Assembly (NCBI GenBank): GCA_037892935.1
Contig: JAYXKI010000020.1
Coordinates: 1 to 64,000 of the forward strand
Origin: Phlebopus portentosus
Taxonomy: Eukaryota; Basidiomycota; Agaricomycetes; Boletales; Boletinellaceae
Length of the DNA stretch: 64,000 nucleotides
Direction of reading: 5' to 3'
A model generated the notes under the pieces. The model did not search any database, was not told where the DNA came from, and saw only the letters and a program-made list of their open reading frames with translations. Shown here piece by piece: positions 11,308-23,572 of this stretch. Numbering within the stretch: position 1 is the stretch's first letter; each line of letters starts with the position of its first letter. Position numbers and translations under genes: made by a program.

Positions 11308-12100
11308 GAAGTTGAAACGCGAGAATGCCTCGTGACTGTGGAAACGTGCTGCCATTTACATAACATCGATGAGCGTTCAAGGTTCCGAGTCGCGGAGTCG
11401 GAGTCGTTGCGACCGGTGACAACTGAGGCTCTTGAAGAGGGATGCAACAGCGAGATGCGATGAGCACGCAGTTCAATTGATCAATTCCTGTTCCATTCGT
11501 GTGCGCGTGGTGCGCACTTTGTCGGCCGCAACAGCAACAACGAACAGGCTCATCCGTTTCATCTCCTTGATCATCTTTTTGTCTTTGTCAACCTAGTTGT
11601 GGAGTCTGTCAGTTCCCGACGTGCGATCTGGTGTTCTTCGCTCACTCCGCTCGGAGAGTCGAGGGATATCCGACAGACTTCTCGAATGAAAACGCATCGC
11701 CTTCATCGTCGTGTGCGGTGCATCGTTGTCTTTTGAACCGGGCCAAAGGCTGTCCTCGATGCGGTCGTACTGATGCTGCGCTTCGTCTTCGCTGGCGCAT
11801 ATATCACTGGACGGCCTTCTCGGTCCCACTTCGTCGTTCCTGCGCGGTAAGCGACGGTGGTTCTGTTCCACAGCTTTATTCCGAGCCATCATCGGCGCCG
11901 TGCTCCTCTGGCTCGGGCACTGCTTCTTGCTGTTTTCTGAACTGTCGCAGCTTCTGATCATCAAGGGCATACTGGAACTCACTTTAGCTTTAACTCCAAT
12001 CATCAGCAAAATTTATTTCCGCCTCCCTTCTACGCGTCCTGCCGACCCCGTCGTTCTCGGCACTCATGCGTGTTCCTTCAGAGACTCTGCAGCACTTGTA
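11308..12100. other. Upstream region of the GPCR gene, with a hydrophobic open frame
   Basis: No separate gene is recognised. From about 11880 a frame in phase with the GPCR start runs open and encodes a hydrophobic stretch (AIIGAVLLWLGHCFLLFSEL, then LELTLALTPIISKIYF). It could be a decayed membrane-protein exon or an upstream extension of the GPCR. I placed the GPCR start at the ATG at 12101 because everything after it fits the family. Confidence 0.4.
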
Positions 12101-15003
12101 ATGGTCGCTGAGCATGTTGCTGTATCTGAACAATGTTTGACTGTATTGACGGATGAGCAATCTATTGGGCTTATAGTGCGTCTCGAAAGCTCTTCAAGTG
12201 CCACAGACTCTGACTCAATCACTGCTAGTTCATAATCGTCTGTTCCTTCTTGTCTTTTCTGGCTATCGCCGTTACCTTGATACTTTATATCGTGCGCTTC
12301 CGAATTCCAAACTCCCTGTTTTCGTGGATCGATCCCAATTAACTCACCTTCTGATTAGGATCGTGTGTTTAAGATATGGTGTTACTCGTCGGGAACTCGA
12401 GTTTTTCTCAAGACTGACGTTGACGTCTATTTTGTAGGTTTGCTACCAAGCAACATGGTTGTTACTGACAATTCCATTTGCCTAGCTTTCGCTGTTGTTT
12501 GCCGACATGCTGGTCGCCGTCAGCGGGATTATGAATTTGAAGTGGGTCAATGAAAGGCAGACGTCATGTAGTGGTTTCTGCTCGGTACAAGGTGTGTCTC
12601 GTAACGACCCCTATCTCGAGTAATGGCCTTATACAACCAACTTCTTCCTTGCAGGCGGATTGGAACATATCGGAACACCGGCAGTAGCTCTTTCCACACT
12701 TGTTTGTTTGTCTCTTTCTTGTGCCTTTATCTAACCTCATATTTTTTTGCCTGTTCTCTAGGCAATAGCATTGCATACATTCTTTGTTGTTTTCTTCCGT
12801 TGGACTCCTCCTCGGACACGTAGTATTGGTTTCTTCGTCCTGATTGGCATCTGGACCTTTTTGGTAAGCTAGCAGCATCTGTGAAAACACATAGATTTTA
12901 AGTCTTAATTGTAGTTTCTCCTCGTACTCGTTCCGGCTCTCTCGTTGTCTTCCGACCCATCCAAGCCACCGTTCTACACCCCTTCTCCGGCTTGGTGCTA
13001 CATTGGAACTGCACACATCGCATTGAGAGCAGGTGCCAGTTATGTGTTCGCGTGGCTAGCTGCTATCGGTTCTGGCGTTCTATACGTCCTGCTGTTCTTT
13101 CGTCTCCGAGGCGCGCTCCCAGAAAGGCGGGTCCAAGGCAGATTGTCCAGGACACTTTCTGCTGGTTTGAGACGCTGGTGGTCGGGAGAATTTAATACCA
13201 GCAGAGACAGGGACGGACAACTCCTAGAAAGGGTGATAGCAATGAGAGGTGACGGCGAGGAGAATGATCCGGAGGGGAGAAGAATTCTGACCATATACGA
13301 GGCACGAAAGATGTTATGGTACCCTTGTTTGTTTACTGTGCGTTCAAGACGTCGCTCCGTCCTCTTGGCCATTATCCCCTTACTCACTATAATAAGTAGA
13401 TTACTATCCTTCCCATTTCTGCAACTCGCTGGACATCCTTCACTGAATATTCTTCCCACTCGCCTCCAAGACACGAAGTACCTTTTGGGGTGACGGCGGC
13501 AGCGGCATCTCTTTTCAAACTTGGAGGTGTCATTGACGTTCTTCTGTTCACCTTTACTCGTCCAAATGTGTTATTGTTCAGCGCTTCTCGAGAAGTCGGG
13601 GTAGGAGAGGGATCCACAAGCTCGAGACGTAATCCTATAGCGAGACTGAGAAGGGATTGGAGCAGCTGGCTGCGAGGATGGAAAAGAAGAGGCGGTGAAT
13701 CAGAAGGTGAAATGGAAATGCAGGACATGACAAGACCAGATTCGAGGCGCGGCGAAATCAGAACTCTCTTGTCTACAGAAGAAGACGGGCGAGTAGATAT
13801 AAGGTCGCAGATCCTACTCGTTCCTCGAGCACGTGCCTCTTCTGATCTTGAGAGCCGTCAGGATCAGGACGGACGCCGCGATTCATGTTCACGAAGGAGC
13901 ACGGGCAATTTAGATGAGGGAGACCCACTCAACTTGGATCTGAGTGAGGAATTCGATTATAAACCTGTCTCTATCCCAAACTCTCCTTTCACTGCGCCCC
14001 CACGAGGTAGTTCGTTGCGTGTTCGAGAAGGAAGGCACTTAAGCTTTAAAACTCGATCTTCATTCAGCCCTCTGACTCTCGATCTGCCGGATCCCCGCAC
14101 AAGCGGATTGAGCGACCTCATCCACCCGTGGATGCCAATGCAGCGCGAGGAGCGAGTGGCCTTTTTGAATCTGTCTCCGTGTAGCATGCCTGGATCCATT
14201 GGAGCGTCTTCGCAGGGCCGAGATCTCGGTGGAACTACAAGTACCAATGAGGCTCCTGCGGATGGCTGGACTACTCGGAAAGTCTGTCGCTTTGATGCAT
14301 CCAGTGGTTCCGACGTGCCAGGCGATTTCCCTGGGCAGACAGGCTATGATCATGTAGATATTTCCGAAACTCCCGAAACTCGAAACATAGTTGATGAATC
14401 TTCGACAATTGAGATTCCCATAGCCTCAGCAGGTGGCGAACAATCACTTGAAAATTCATTCGTTCAAGAAGATCTGCTTAGTGCGTCCTCTGTATCTCGC
14501 AGAGACTCCACTTCTTCCCTCGCTTCTCGTGAACGTCGTCTCCGAGGACCACGCCCACCCCCAGTGCACAAATTGTCTAGTTCATCCGACACTTTTGTTA
14601 CACACTCTCGGCCCGTTCGCCCAACTATCGGTATCCCGTCTCCAAGATCCTTCAGGGCATCGCCGTCTTACCAGAGTAGTACTCGCTCTCCGAGAATACG
14701 TTTCCCTCATTCTGCACTTGCCGCTATTCCGGAACATCGTTTACTTGACTCTTTTCCTCCGACGAGCTTGCAGTCACCTCCTTCTATCGCACCGACGTCT
14801 CCGCTTTTCTTCCGCGAGAAACGTCCGCCTACTCGTCCGCGATCTCTCAGTGATGGTGCCGTCCGTTCCCAAGGTCATCGTGGCAAGACCGCACTGGATG
14901 TCGCAAGTGGGTCTCGGTCCAAATATTCTTCTTTTATTAATGTAAGCTGCCTCATTTACCGTACTTTATTACGGCTAACAAGAGAACGTCACAGATGACC
15001 TAA
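12101..15003 (+). CDS. Git3/cAMP-receptor-like G-protein-coupled receptor
   Basis: Nine exons: 12101-12175, 12229-12291, 12359-12433, 12486-12591, 12655-12701, 12762-12863, 12915-13337, 13400-14941, 14995-15003. All eight introns (51-67 nt) are GT-AG and the total gives 813 residues. Membrane helices appear in the expected order: FIIVCSFLSFLAIAVTLILYI (26-46), LSLLFADMLVAVSGIMNLKW (from 72), the third helix ending AIALHTFFVVFFRW (to about 136), then IGFFVLIGIWTFLFLLVLVP, AWCYIG followed by VFAWLAAIGSGVLYVLLFF, and later YPCLFTITILPI and ASLFKLGGVIDVLLF. The third intracellular loop is long and basic. A C-terminal tail of about 450 residues is Ser/Arg-rich and probably phosphorylated and disordered. 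Fungal members of this class sense nutrients or small molecules through heterotrimeric G proteins. Ligand unknown. Confidence 0.88.
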
Positions 15004-15335
15004 CGATAAGCTTCCCTAATGTTGAACTTTTACGTCTTCTTATTGCATTTGCCCGTCTTTCTCGATTCGCGCCCGTTCATGATAACTTATCTTCCTTTTG
15101 TATCTCATTAGAGTTACCCAGCAACACTTTCGTTCGCATCATTGTAGCATGGATACCACTAGTTAATACCCCATTCGATCTGAATTAGACATCATACGTC
15201 TCAACAGAATTTCTGAATAGATTACCAGCAAAAACTTTTATACAAGAGCCGGCGAGAGAACACGAACGACAATGCAGAGGAGGAAGTGCTGACAGCGAGT
15301 ACGGAAGGAAAAGGATTAAAGAGAAGACTGAATGG
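15004..15335. other. Convergent 3' spacer between GPCR and VPS74
   Basis: The two genes converge here. About 330 bases of AT-leaning sequence with T-runs probably carry both 3' UTRs. No other feature seen. Confidence 0.5.
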
Positions 15336-16656
15336 TCATAGTAAAGAATCAAGGCGTGAAAGAACGTCTAGGACAGCCGCGACCAACTCAAAACACCGAT
15401 CTTCACCATCGCTCACCCCTGGTCCGGTCGTGTGCATCTCCGCGCGGATACCGTCAATAAGACCCAACACGCTCTCTCTACCAGGCGTGCTACCTCCACC
15501 TGGACTGCCGGCGCCAATTCTCGTTGCATCGCGCCGACGTGATGTTGAATTCGACCCTGATCCAAAAGCTGCACCGAACGGCCAGGAGGCGAATTCAGCG
15601 AGGATATCCTCCGCTCGAGCAAAAGCCGCCTCTCGCTCATCATATCCAAGTCGGGAAAAACAATTGTCGAGAACGCTAGCGGCATATGCAGCACAGCACA
15701 GTGCCACTACGCGAGCGACACGGCATTGTTCTCCTTCCTTTCCTAAGGCTGCAGGCGGGATAGCGCGCGTTTGTGCACTGAGTAGCGTAGTAACACGTCT
15801 CACGATGCTTTCTTTTGTGCGAGCGTCCGCGACGGGATGCGTAGCCATGTCGAAGAGCAAGAAGTTTCGTTTTTCGGTGCGAAGAACGCCCTTGTCGACA
15901 AGTCCTTTGGCAAGGCGCTCACGGACCTGCTTAAGCTGGAACCCGATTCTCATAAGATTCCACGTCTCACCACTCAGAAGGTCGATCCACGTGTTGACCG
16001 ACATGTACTCTGGAGTAGTAGCGGGCGTTGCAGAGGAAGCGGAGGGAACGGATGATTGGGAGGAGGAAGTTGCCACAATCATTTTGAGGGCTTCGTCGAG
16101 GAGCGTTTCGCCTGTTGGGCGGGAATCGAGGACCTCTATGACACGCTCAGAGAGTGGAAAGCGCTTTCGTAGAGGATCACGGGTGACGGCAATACGGCGC
16201 CGCAGGGCAAGCTCTATTAGTATACACCCCCGAAGTGCATAAGAAATATTGTCGTTCCAGAAGGAAAGATAACCCTTGCAGGGAAAAGAAAAAATATGTA
16301 AGAACGGGAATCAGCTCAAAGAAATACGGTGCCCATTGCACCTGCTTGTCCTTGATCCCGAGCAGCAGGACCTCTTCCATGATAGTTAACCGCGGCATCT
16401 TCCCTCCAGACGTTCGAACGTCCGCGTCTTCCAACTCCAAGTCTCGCGGATCGAATGCGACCTTGCTGCCGCCTTCAAATGCGGTCCCTGCGTGAACAGG
16501 TGCTGGTGCGTGGCCATTGCCGGTTGGAGTTGAACTACCCGTACCGCCTCCACTGCTTTCTTGAGACGATGGGTTCCATATACCGCCAAGCTCCTCATCC
16601 TGCACCGAGGAAGACTGCCCGGCCGTGCGACGTCGCTGGACGAGACCCGAAGCCAT
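15336..16656 (-). CDS. VPS74: VPS74/GOLPH3, PtdIns4P-binding Golgi glycosyltransferase retention adaptor
   Basis: Two exons, 16656-16342 and 16274-15336, with a 67-nt intron, encode 417 residues. GOLPH3/Vps74 binds PtdIns4P on Golgi membranes and COPI, and retains glycosyltransferases. The family core is plain: LTIMEEVLLLGIKDKQ, then GYLSFWNDNISYALRGCILI directly across the splice junction, ELALRRRIAV, LLDEALKMI, WIDLLSGETWNLMRIGFQLK, ERLAKGLVDKGVLRTEKRNF, LLFDMATHPV. Compared with the roughly 300-residue animal protein there is a Gly/Ser-rich N-terminal extension (about 1-85), a Ser/Ala/Thr insert before WIDLL and a longer C-terminus. Start is the first ATG of the open frame (16656), giving MASGLVQRRR with an early basic patch as in other members. 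Confidence 0.93.
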
Positions 16657-17000
16657 GCGCGTCGCGTGATCTGTCCACCGTGCGTGCACTTGGTCAACGT
16701 TTGCCCGGGTACCACGCAGAACAACGACACTCTTGTGGGAGTAGAGACAGCAGCAGCGCCGGCTTATGAACGATTGATTGCTCGTCGTTGTGAATGTTGA
16801 GCTCAGTTTTTACTATGTAGCTACTGCGGGAATGCCGACGCGACGATCAGATCCAGTGTGTTACTTAATACTTTCCCGCGGCTGAGGTTCAAGTTTAACT
16901 TCGACACTTCTTTAGATCATGTTCTTCGAACGGCGTTTCGAGAGATTGATGCGATGAGTTTAAGGCTGTAGACTAAAGCCGAAATTTATCAATGGTCATC
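16657..17000. other. VPS74 5' region and spacer to the Crinkler relic
   Basis: About 340 bases containing the presumed VPS74 promoter and the start region of the Crinkler relic. No TATA box or other site stands out. Confidence 0.4.
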
Positions 17001-17260
17001 ATGGCGGATTTCAGAGTCTGGTACCTCCTCATCAACCACAAACAGAGGGCTGCCTTCGAAAACGTCTTTTCCCCCCTGATGCGTACGTTTACGACTTGAT
17101 GAAGATGATCAAGGTGAGGCGGCGAGATGGACAAAGCACAATTGGAGAAGAACATCGACCTCACTAATGAGACCAAGGCCAGAGGGCTCGGCGCTGGACA
17201 AAAGATAATGAGACTCAGCCTCTCCGACGGCAAGGCACTGCTCGTGCAATTCACCGCGTG
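17001..17260 (+). pseudogene. Broken Crinkler (CRN) header relic
   Basis: The ATG at 17001 opens MADFRVWYLLINHKQRAAFE NVF, the same pattern as the start of the intact Crinkler-kinase gene at 4239 (KIWCLLIDREKKAVLGDVF). The frame then ends at a TGA near 17099. The neighbouring frame continues with DAYVYDLMKMIKV, matching the gene's GAYISDLKKKVK. A third frame from about 17125 reads DKAQLEKNIDLTNETKARGL and ends KALLVQFTA, in the position of the header's last part. So it is a header with two frameshifts and no visible effector domain. It abuts the transposon-rich block, which may have removed the rest. Confidence 0.7.
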
Positions 17261-19756
17261 TTGGGCCTATCTATTCGTACCCCTCTAGATAGATGCAGAT
17301 GAGCTGGAAGTATATTTCCTGGTATGGAAGTGGATGACCTAGATAAGTCAGTGCATAAATGAAAATATATAATCTTTTTATTACCTATGAAAGTCTTGTT
17401 CTAGATTCTCTGAGTTGATTATCTTGGAAGACAAAATCAGAAGCCCTTTGTATGCCTATAAGGTCTTACTCATAGATCATTTGTTCAGAATGTTTCAAAA
17501 AGTAGAACCAGATAATCTATTGTGATCTATGCAATGCACTCCAGATGATCTATAGTCATCTGTACCTCTAGATGTTGATGAAGAAATGGACTTTGTGTTC
17601 TTACAGATCCCCATATTCCTCCTTAACCATGAACCACCATGTCGTGTCATCCTCCACCTTGCCTCTTTGTGGTCCCAAGCATCTGCCACATTTATTTTTT
17701 TAATAAGATATAATAATTAATGATAAATGCACACCTGATACACTTTCCTCTTGCTATGTCACAGTCAATAGATGGGTTGAGCACATATGTGCCACTGCTA
17801 TTGTTGACTGCATCAAGAGCAAAGTAGGTTAGTAACAGACTGCAGCTTTTCATCAAGAAAAATCTTCTATTTCCTCTTGCTCTGTCCACACCTTTGTATA
17901 CACTCAACTTTAGCTAGCAACCTGCACCTTAAACTCAGCAAGTACATTCTCTGCTCCCTCCAAACTGACATGCACATACTCTTTATCCTATTCTGACATG
18001 ATGAAAGGATCCGCTCAAAAACTCGCATCAAGATCAACACAATCAGCAGATCAATAGGATCAGCATTCCAAATGTGACTAGTAACAGTCTAGCAGTCACT
18101 AGAGCCAAACTACTGTTAATGCGACCAAGGCAATGGTCACGGGCATCAACGGCAATATATGGGCACCTGAGAAGCACACCACAAGTACGTAACCCCGCAG
18201 ACTACTTAACACTGCCAACCGGTAATTACCACTGCCAATTTACTACCGCCGACCGTCATCTTAACACCGCTGACCAAACTCCCAATCCGACCTGATCAAA
18301 AGAAGTCAAGAAGCGTTCAAAACTACTAGAAGCCGAGAAGTCTAGAACACAACTACTAAAGCCTAACACCTAAAGTCTAAAGGCTAATCCGAGCCCAATG
18401 GAGACATCACTGGCATTCCAGCACTGTCAGACTTGTGCCCAAGCATATATGGTCCTTTATGAGATATACTTCACAGTATGTCATGCTACAAGCGAAACAC
18501 GTGACTGCTAAATTGAAGTCCAACGTCATACGCAAGAAGCGTTACATGCCAATCCACTAAATCCTGTAATACCCAAGTGACATGAGGAACTCATTGTTAC
18601 AACTCGAACCCCTCGAGCTGCAGACCTAATAACTTGGAGGATACTAGGATGGTACAAGCCAGAGCTGCACAACTCATGTCCAGCCTCTACAGTACAAGCG
18701 AACCTTTATTTACCAAGAGACGTGAACCTAGACACCAAGCAATTACAACTGGTACTCCAATAAAGGATATGGCAATACATTCGCAATGTTAGACTCCCAG
18801 GCAAAGCATGGCTAGTCACTCGAACACAACTGCATCCCCCAGCTGAACTTATACAGTTCATAGTATGCATTGGACCATACTCTACACCAACCCGACATCT
18901 TAATATCGATGTGTGAGTTGTGCTTACACCCTTTGGACCACAAGATGAACAGCGAAGAGTTACATATCGAGCTGCCTACATTGCACCAAGAGCTATAATC
19001 CCACCTGGTGATGGAATCGACGTCATAGTAGAGCACTGACAGTGGAGCTTTCTATACCAGAGCAGCACCTCTATTGTCTCAGTCAGCAATTCCACAGAAT
19101 TCTGTCATAGTGGAGATACATTGAAGCAAAGTGGCGCTCAGTGGAGCAGAATGACGAAGGAAGTGATGTAATGGTGGAGAGAAGTGGAGCAAGGTGGAGC
19201 ATAGTGGGGTAAAGTGGAGAGAAGATGAGTAAGAAATAGGACGGAACATGGATTATCTAGAAAGTATAAATAGCATTAGAAGTAGGCCCTCTTTCCCCCA
19301 TCTTTTGATCCTCTTAACACACTGGTGATAGTGTCCTAACACGACTCACTGTGTGCTTTGTACTGCTACGCCTCTTAGAAATCCCAATCTGCTCTTACTT
19401 TACCTTGTCTCTGAAAGCATCCCTTACTAGGACTGCAACTAGGAAGGACAGTAAGGGGACCATGTGGTACAGCTAAACGTGAGTAGATAGATCACCTCTG
19501 CACAACATACCACTGCTTAGACAAAAGGATTAAAACCGGTGTAACCCTGGACCTATACCTCTAACAGTAACTCAGTGATTATTTCCCAGATTTATGATAT
19601 ATTTAGCAGACTATCCCAAGAGGTAAATCAGCTTATTGTTCTCTCTGTTATTACAACTGATAAATTTACAATAGAATGCTAGTTGTGTCACTTTGCAACT
19701 TGGGTAGTTAACCCTGTGCAACATGTCTTGTTCCTCTCAAAGAGATTCATTGACTT
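17261..19756. other. AT-rich decayed repeat sequence left of the Plavaka transposase
   Basis: Composition drops to AT-rich at about 17280. Frames are short on both strands, apart from the decayed plus frame listed at 18531-19045. At 19267-19274 a TATAAATA lies ahead of a pyrimidine-rich stretch, resembling the promoter region of an LTR, but I could not find LTR ends with a target duplication. Probably transposon-derived; ends unresolved. Confidence 0.45.
18531..19045 (+). pseudogene. Decayed open frame of unknown family
   Basis: One plus frame stays readable for about 170 codons with only a few stops (TGA or TAA). Readable segments include ADLITWRILGWYKPEL, IWQYIRNVRLPGKAWLVTR, HPPAELIQFIVCIGPYSTPT and VTYRAAYIAPRAIIPPGDGI. 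The sequence looks protein-like and is probably transposon-borne. I do not recognise the family. Confidence 0.35.
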
Positions 19757-21789
19757 GGAATGGTAACCGACAAGAAATTTCGGAAGCAAGAATGCGTCAA
19801 CGACTTCATCAGGCAAAATAAGATCTTGAGAGCACGAAAATTGATTTTCGAGGACAGAAATAAAGTCAAATCATCAAAAATTATGCACATACTCAAGGAA
19901 GGCTGTCTTTTACCTATCAATGTAAGTTCTTTTCTACTCTCGCTACATTTGGATCTCACAGTCTTTGCAATAGAATGCATTTTCAGTTCTTTCTGAGTAA
20001 GGCTTCAATTATTTCGATATGTTCACCCCAGACTTAATGCACAAATTCAAAATTGGGGTATGGAAATTGATTTTCACTCATCTTATGCAGATTCTTATTG
20101 CCAAAGGAGGAGATACAGTTCCAATTCTAGATGCCAGGTGAGTCTATTATTTATACTTACATTACATGCTGATAGGTACACCATAGGTATCGATTGGTGT
20201 CCACATTTGGTGCAGACACCATTCATTATTTCCCAAAGAATGCTGCATCCATGCAAAAACTTGCAGCTCAGGATTTTGAGGATCTCCTTCAGGTGAGTCG
20301 TCTCCAATTCATTTGAAGAGTTTGACTGATAGTCAACGTACTCTTTATTATTCTTCAGTGCACTATTCTAGTTTTTGAGAACTTGCTTCCAAGAAAGGAC
20401 AACAAGGTCATTCTTGATCTGCTCTTTACGTTGGCCAGCTGGCATGCCCTAGCAAAGCTTCGTATACATACAGAGATGACGGTTCACCTTTTTGAAGACA
20501 AAACTGTCAAAATGGGAAAACAGCTTCATCATTTCAAAGTGACAACCTGTTTAGACTACAAAACCTGTGAACTCCCAAAAGAAATCGTGGCATGAGGCCT
20601 ACGACAGGCTGCTAAAGCTGCAAGAGATGATACTGGTACAAATACACAACCACCGGGTGAGAAGGTGAAAAGGAAGCAGCTCAATATTAATACACCAAAA
20701 TTCTATGCTATTGGAAACTATGCAACTGTGATTCCTCGCTATGGTTCAACTGATTCGTACAGTATGCAAATAGTGAGTTTTGTTTCATTGTTTGTTCATA
20801 CTTGCTAAAACTATACAAATTAACAGGGCAAAATGCAACATAAACACATCAAACGTTTTTATTCTATGACCAACAAATGAGATACAGCAAGAGATGTATC
20901 AAAACTCGAAGCTCGACAGCGAATTCTAAAAGGTATAAACTCCCAGCTCTCAAGCAATTTTGATGTACTCCCAAAGACTGCTCTGAACATTCACTACCAT
21001 ATGGCAAGCAGTAAAAAATATTTTATTCATCTTCCAATATGGCTGGATGAGAATCAAGACGACCCAGCACTATCGGTAAGCTTAATAGACAAAATTTCTT
21101 GCCATATGATTGTTTATATACTGACTACTTTCTTTCAGAACTTTATGGAAGATTTTCATTCTCATCTGCTTGCTCGACTCTTGTCTAGAGATGAGAACAA
21201 TGCATTTACTCCTCCAGAAATTGATGGTCTTCATATCAAGCACAACAAGATATATAGCCTCAAACTAATGTATGTCAACTACACTACATATGATCTTTGA
21301 CATTCTTCAGACACTATTAGTCTCTCTGCTTATCCTAATGTGATGTTTCTCTCTGGTGACTCTAATGCTACTCACCCTTACTGCTATGCTCAGGTCATTG
21401 GTCTATTTTATGCTAATGTTGCTTATTCTGGTCCCAGAGCTTCAATACAAACATACCAAAGGATTAATATTGCTTGGGTACAATATTTTCAGCTGGACTC
21501 TAGCTACTCTTCTGGTTTTGCTGTGAAACAGCCTCTTAGACTCAAATTCATGCAATAATCTCTCCCTGGATCCTTTGGTTTTCTTGATCCTGATCTTATA
21601 ATTTGTGGTTCTCATTTGATTCCTGCTTTTGCTCATGGGAAACCAAAAGAGTCTCTTGCAGGATCAGTTGCTTGATCTTTGCCAAGCAGTGCCAAGAAGG
21701 ATAATGATGATGGCAATGCCAATAGTGAAGATTATTGCTATTACTATGCAAATATGTGAGTTCTGTTTGCACATTTCCAAGCAACACTA

Positions 21790-23294
21790 TGTTAGAATCA
21801 GAGTAAGAAGAGTAATATATGGCTTACTACTGAAGCAAGTGTCTCACACTGCTGATTAATAAGCGATGTCAAAGAATCAGGCAAAGACAAGTATCAGGCT
21901 AGTGTTTGTATAAGAGAAAGCTCCAACTCACTTGAGGGGCGTTTGGAGAGATGAATTGAACTGCTACTCAGGATGGCTCATTTGGCCTCCTTTTATACTC
22001 TACAGGTGTGGCTATGCTAGGCTACTACTATAACTATCTACCTCAGTCTTTCTACTGACCATGTATACCTTCCAGCGCCTTCTACAAGGTGCTCCACTTG
22101 CTCCACCCTTTTCTTGTCAATTCCATGCATTCCTTGTCAATTCCGATCATACTGTATGTTCTAGTTCATTCTACTGGTTTCTTACTATGTACTCCAATGT
22201 CTGAGCTCTACTGTTATGGTCTAATGACACTAGCACTCTCTGGTGCATACTTACTATCCTCAGCTACTCTGCTGGCGCCTGTACTGGTTCTGAGCTCCAC
22301 TGATTTATTCCCTACTGTTCTATGGCCTTCTCTCCTTGGAGTTAGGACTTATGTTCTTCTTCTGACTCGGATGGCTGACTGATGCTGCTACTTTGCCTAA
22401 GCTAGTTGTAAAAGCTTTCCTCTCATCTACTACTCCTGTAGATGCGTACACATCGCTTCCCTTCTTATTGCCTTCCTGATTAGATTAACTTTCCTTATCA
22501 GTGATCGTTGATCTCCATGGCTTCCGAGGTTCGGTGCCTGTGAGGTACTACATCTTCTTCTGGAAGCTCTGGGGTTTTTCCCACCGGCGTTCTATCATCT
22601 ACCGGAAAGCTTCTCATGTGGAGATATGTCGTCATTCTTGTGAATCCTTCTTCCGGTGGCATTGGAATCTTAATTGGACCAATCACAAACTTGATCCTAT
22701 GTTCTATTGATATCTCTGTGACTCGTTCATCCATAACTGATACTCCTTCTGCATCGATGAGTCTAATGAATTCTTTAACTCTAGTTATCGTATTTTCTGC
22801 TATACGTCGTACTATTTCATTAGCTCCCCTTCTGTATAGTATGTCAATATTAATATGAATAAATTGACATTCTTCTTTATATTTCCGCTTTGGGAATTTA
22901 ATCTGTACTCCTGTGTTCATTAGATAGTCTCGTTCGTCATGTGAGAATACTGCTACCATATGTTCAAATGTCACATAATTCGTATTAGGCTGTTGTATGC
23001 CTTCTTGAGTAACGTATCCTGGAAATACTCTATGCGTCCCTCGTATGTCGAAGTTCATTGCTAACACCTCTGTCATCAAGAGTGATGAGATTATTGTACA
23101 ATAAATGTCCCATCCTATCTGCTGTGCTTGTTTGCATTTCTCACAGTCATCCTTGGCTTCTGGCCATTGACTGGCTCATCCTTGGTTAACTATTCTCTTT
23201 AATGTAGTTTCCAGCGTTCTTGCTTGTCGTGTGAACATCTTGATTGTATGCTGTCACGTGCACACTATACTGTTGACTAAAGCAATTTCTAACA
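21790..23294 (-). mobile_element. 1.5-kb solo LTR, copy A, with a U3-encoded frame
   Basis: The unit begins TGTTAGAA and ends TTCTAACA and is flanked by CACTA on both sides (21785-21789 and 23295-23299), the TG...CA ends and 5-bp duplication of an integrated LTR. It has no internal gag-pol. TATAAAAGG on the minus strand (22007-21999) suggests U3 is 22008-23294 and R-U5 is 21790-22007, so it is read on the minus strand. Removing the unit and one CACTA leaves a clean 53-nt intron of the host transposase gene. Copy B at 31981-33507 is closely similar. Confidence 0.85.
22498..23238 (-). pseudogene. U3-encoded 246-codon accessory frame, copy A
   Basis: From the ATG at 23238 a 247-codon frame (stop included) ends at 22498, with one in-frame TGA (23178-23176) where copy B has CGA. 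It encodes MFTRQAR, then CEKCKQAQQIGW (C-x2-C-x4-Q-x2-W), HMVAVFSHDERDY, CQFIHINIDILYRRGANEIV, a GVSVMDE block and a Pro-rich VDDRTPVGKTPELPEE end. The same family is encoded antisense in the chromovirus at 24824-25873. No known function; a C-x2-C with later His and Cys could bind metal. Its position is inside U3 of an LTR, on the strand the LTR is read from. Confidence 0.7.
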
Positions 23295-23572
23295 CACTAT
23301 TTGAATTTATCAACATAGATTTATTGATTGAGACATGTTTATAAGATATTGAGGTGGTGGAATCGGTCATACGATTATACGAAATTTCAACAAGATATTA
23401 TTGCAATGCAATGAAACTGATGAAGATCTAGCTGAAGATGAAGATAAAATCATGGAGGACATATCAGAGAATGAGGATAATGCAGACGTGGAATAGAAAG
23501 GCTATGCTTGCTCAGATGAAGAAGATGACAAAGATGAAGAAAATGAAAATGACAGTGATTCCAAAGAATATG

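Noticed and set aside
15286..16242. 318-codon plus-strand frame
   Set aside because: It lies wholly opposite the VPS74 coding exon, whose conserved motifs fix the true strand; this is a shadow frame.
19100..19570. Possible solo LTR (TATAAATA, pyrimidine-rich leader, ends near CTCTAACA)
   Set aside because: I tried several TG start points and found no matching target duplication, so I kept it as LTR-like only.
21790..23294. Reading the 1.5-kb unit as a MITE because of the TGTTAGAA/TTCTAACA ends
   Set aside because: TG...CA ends, 5-bp duplications and an internal TATA with promoter-like layout fit an LTR better; eight-bp inverted ends are normal for LTRs.
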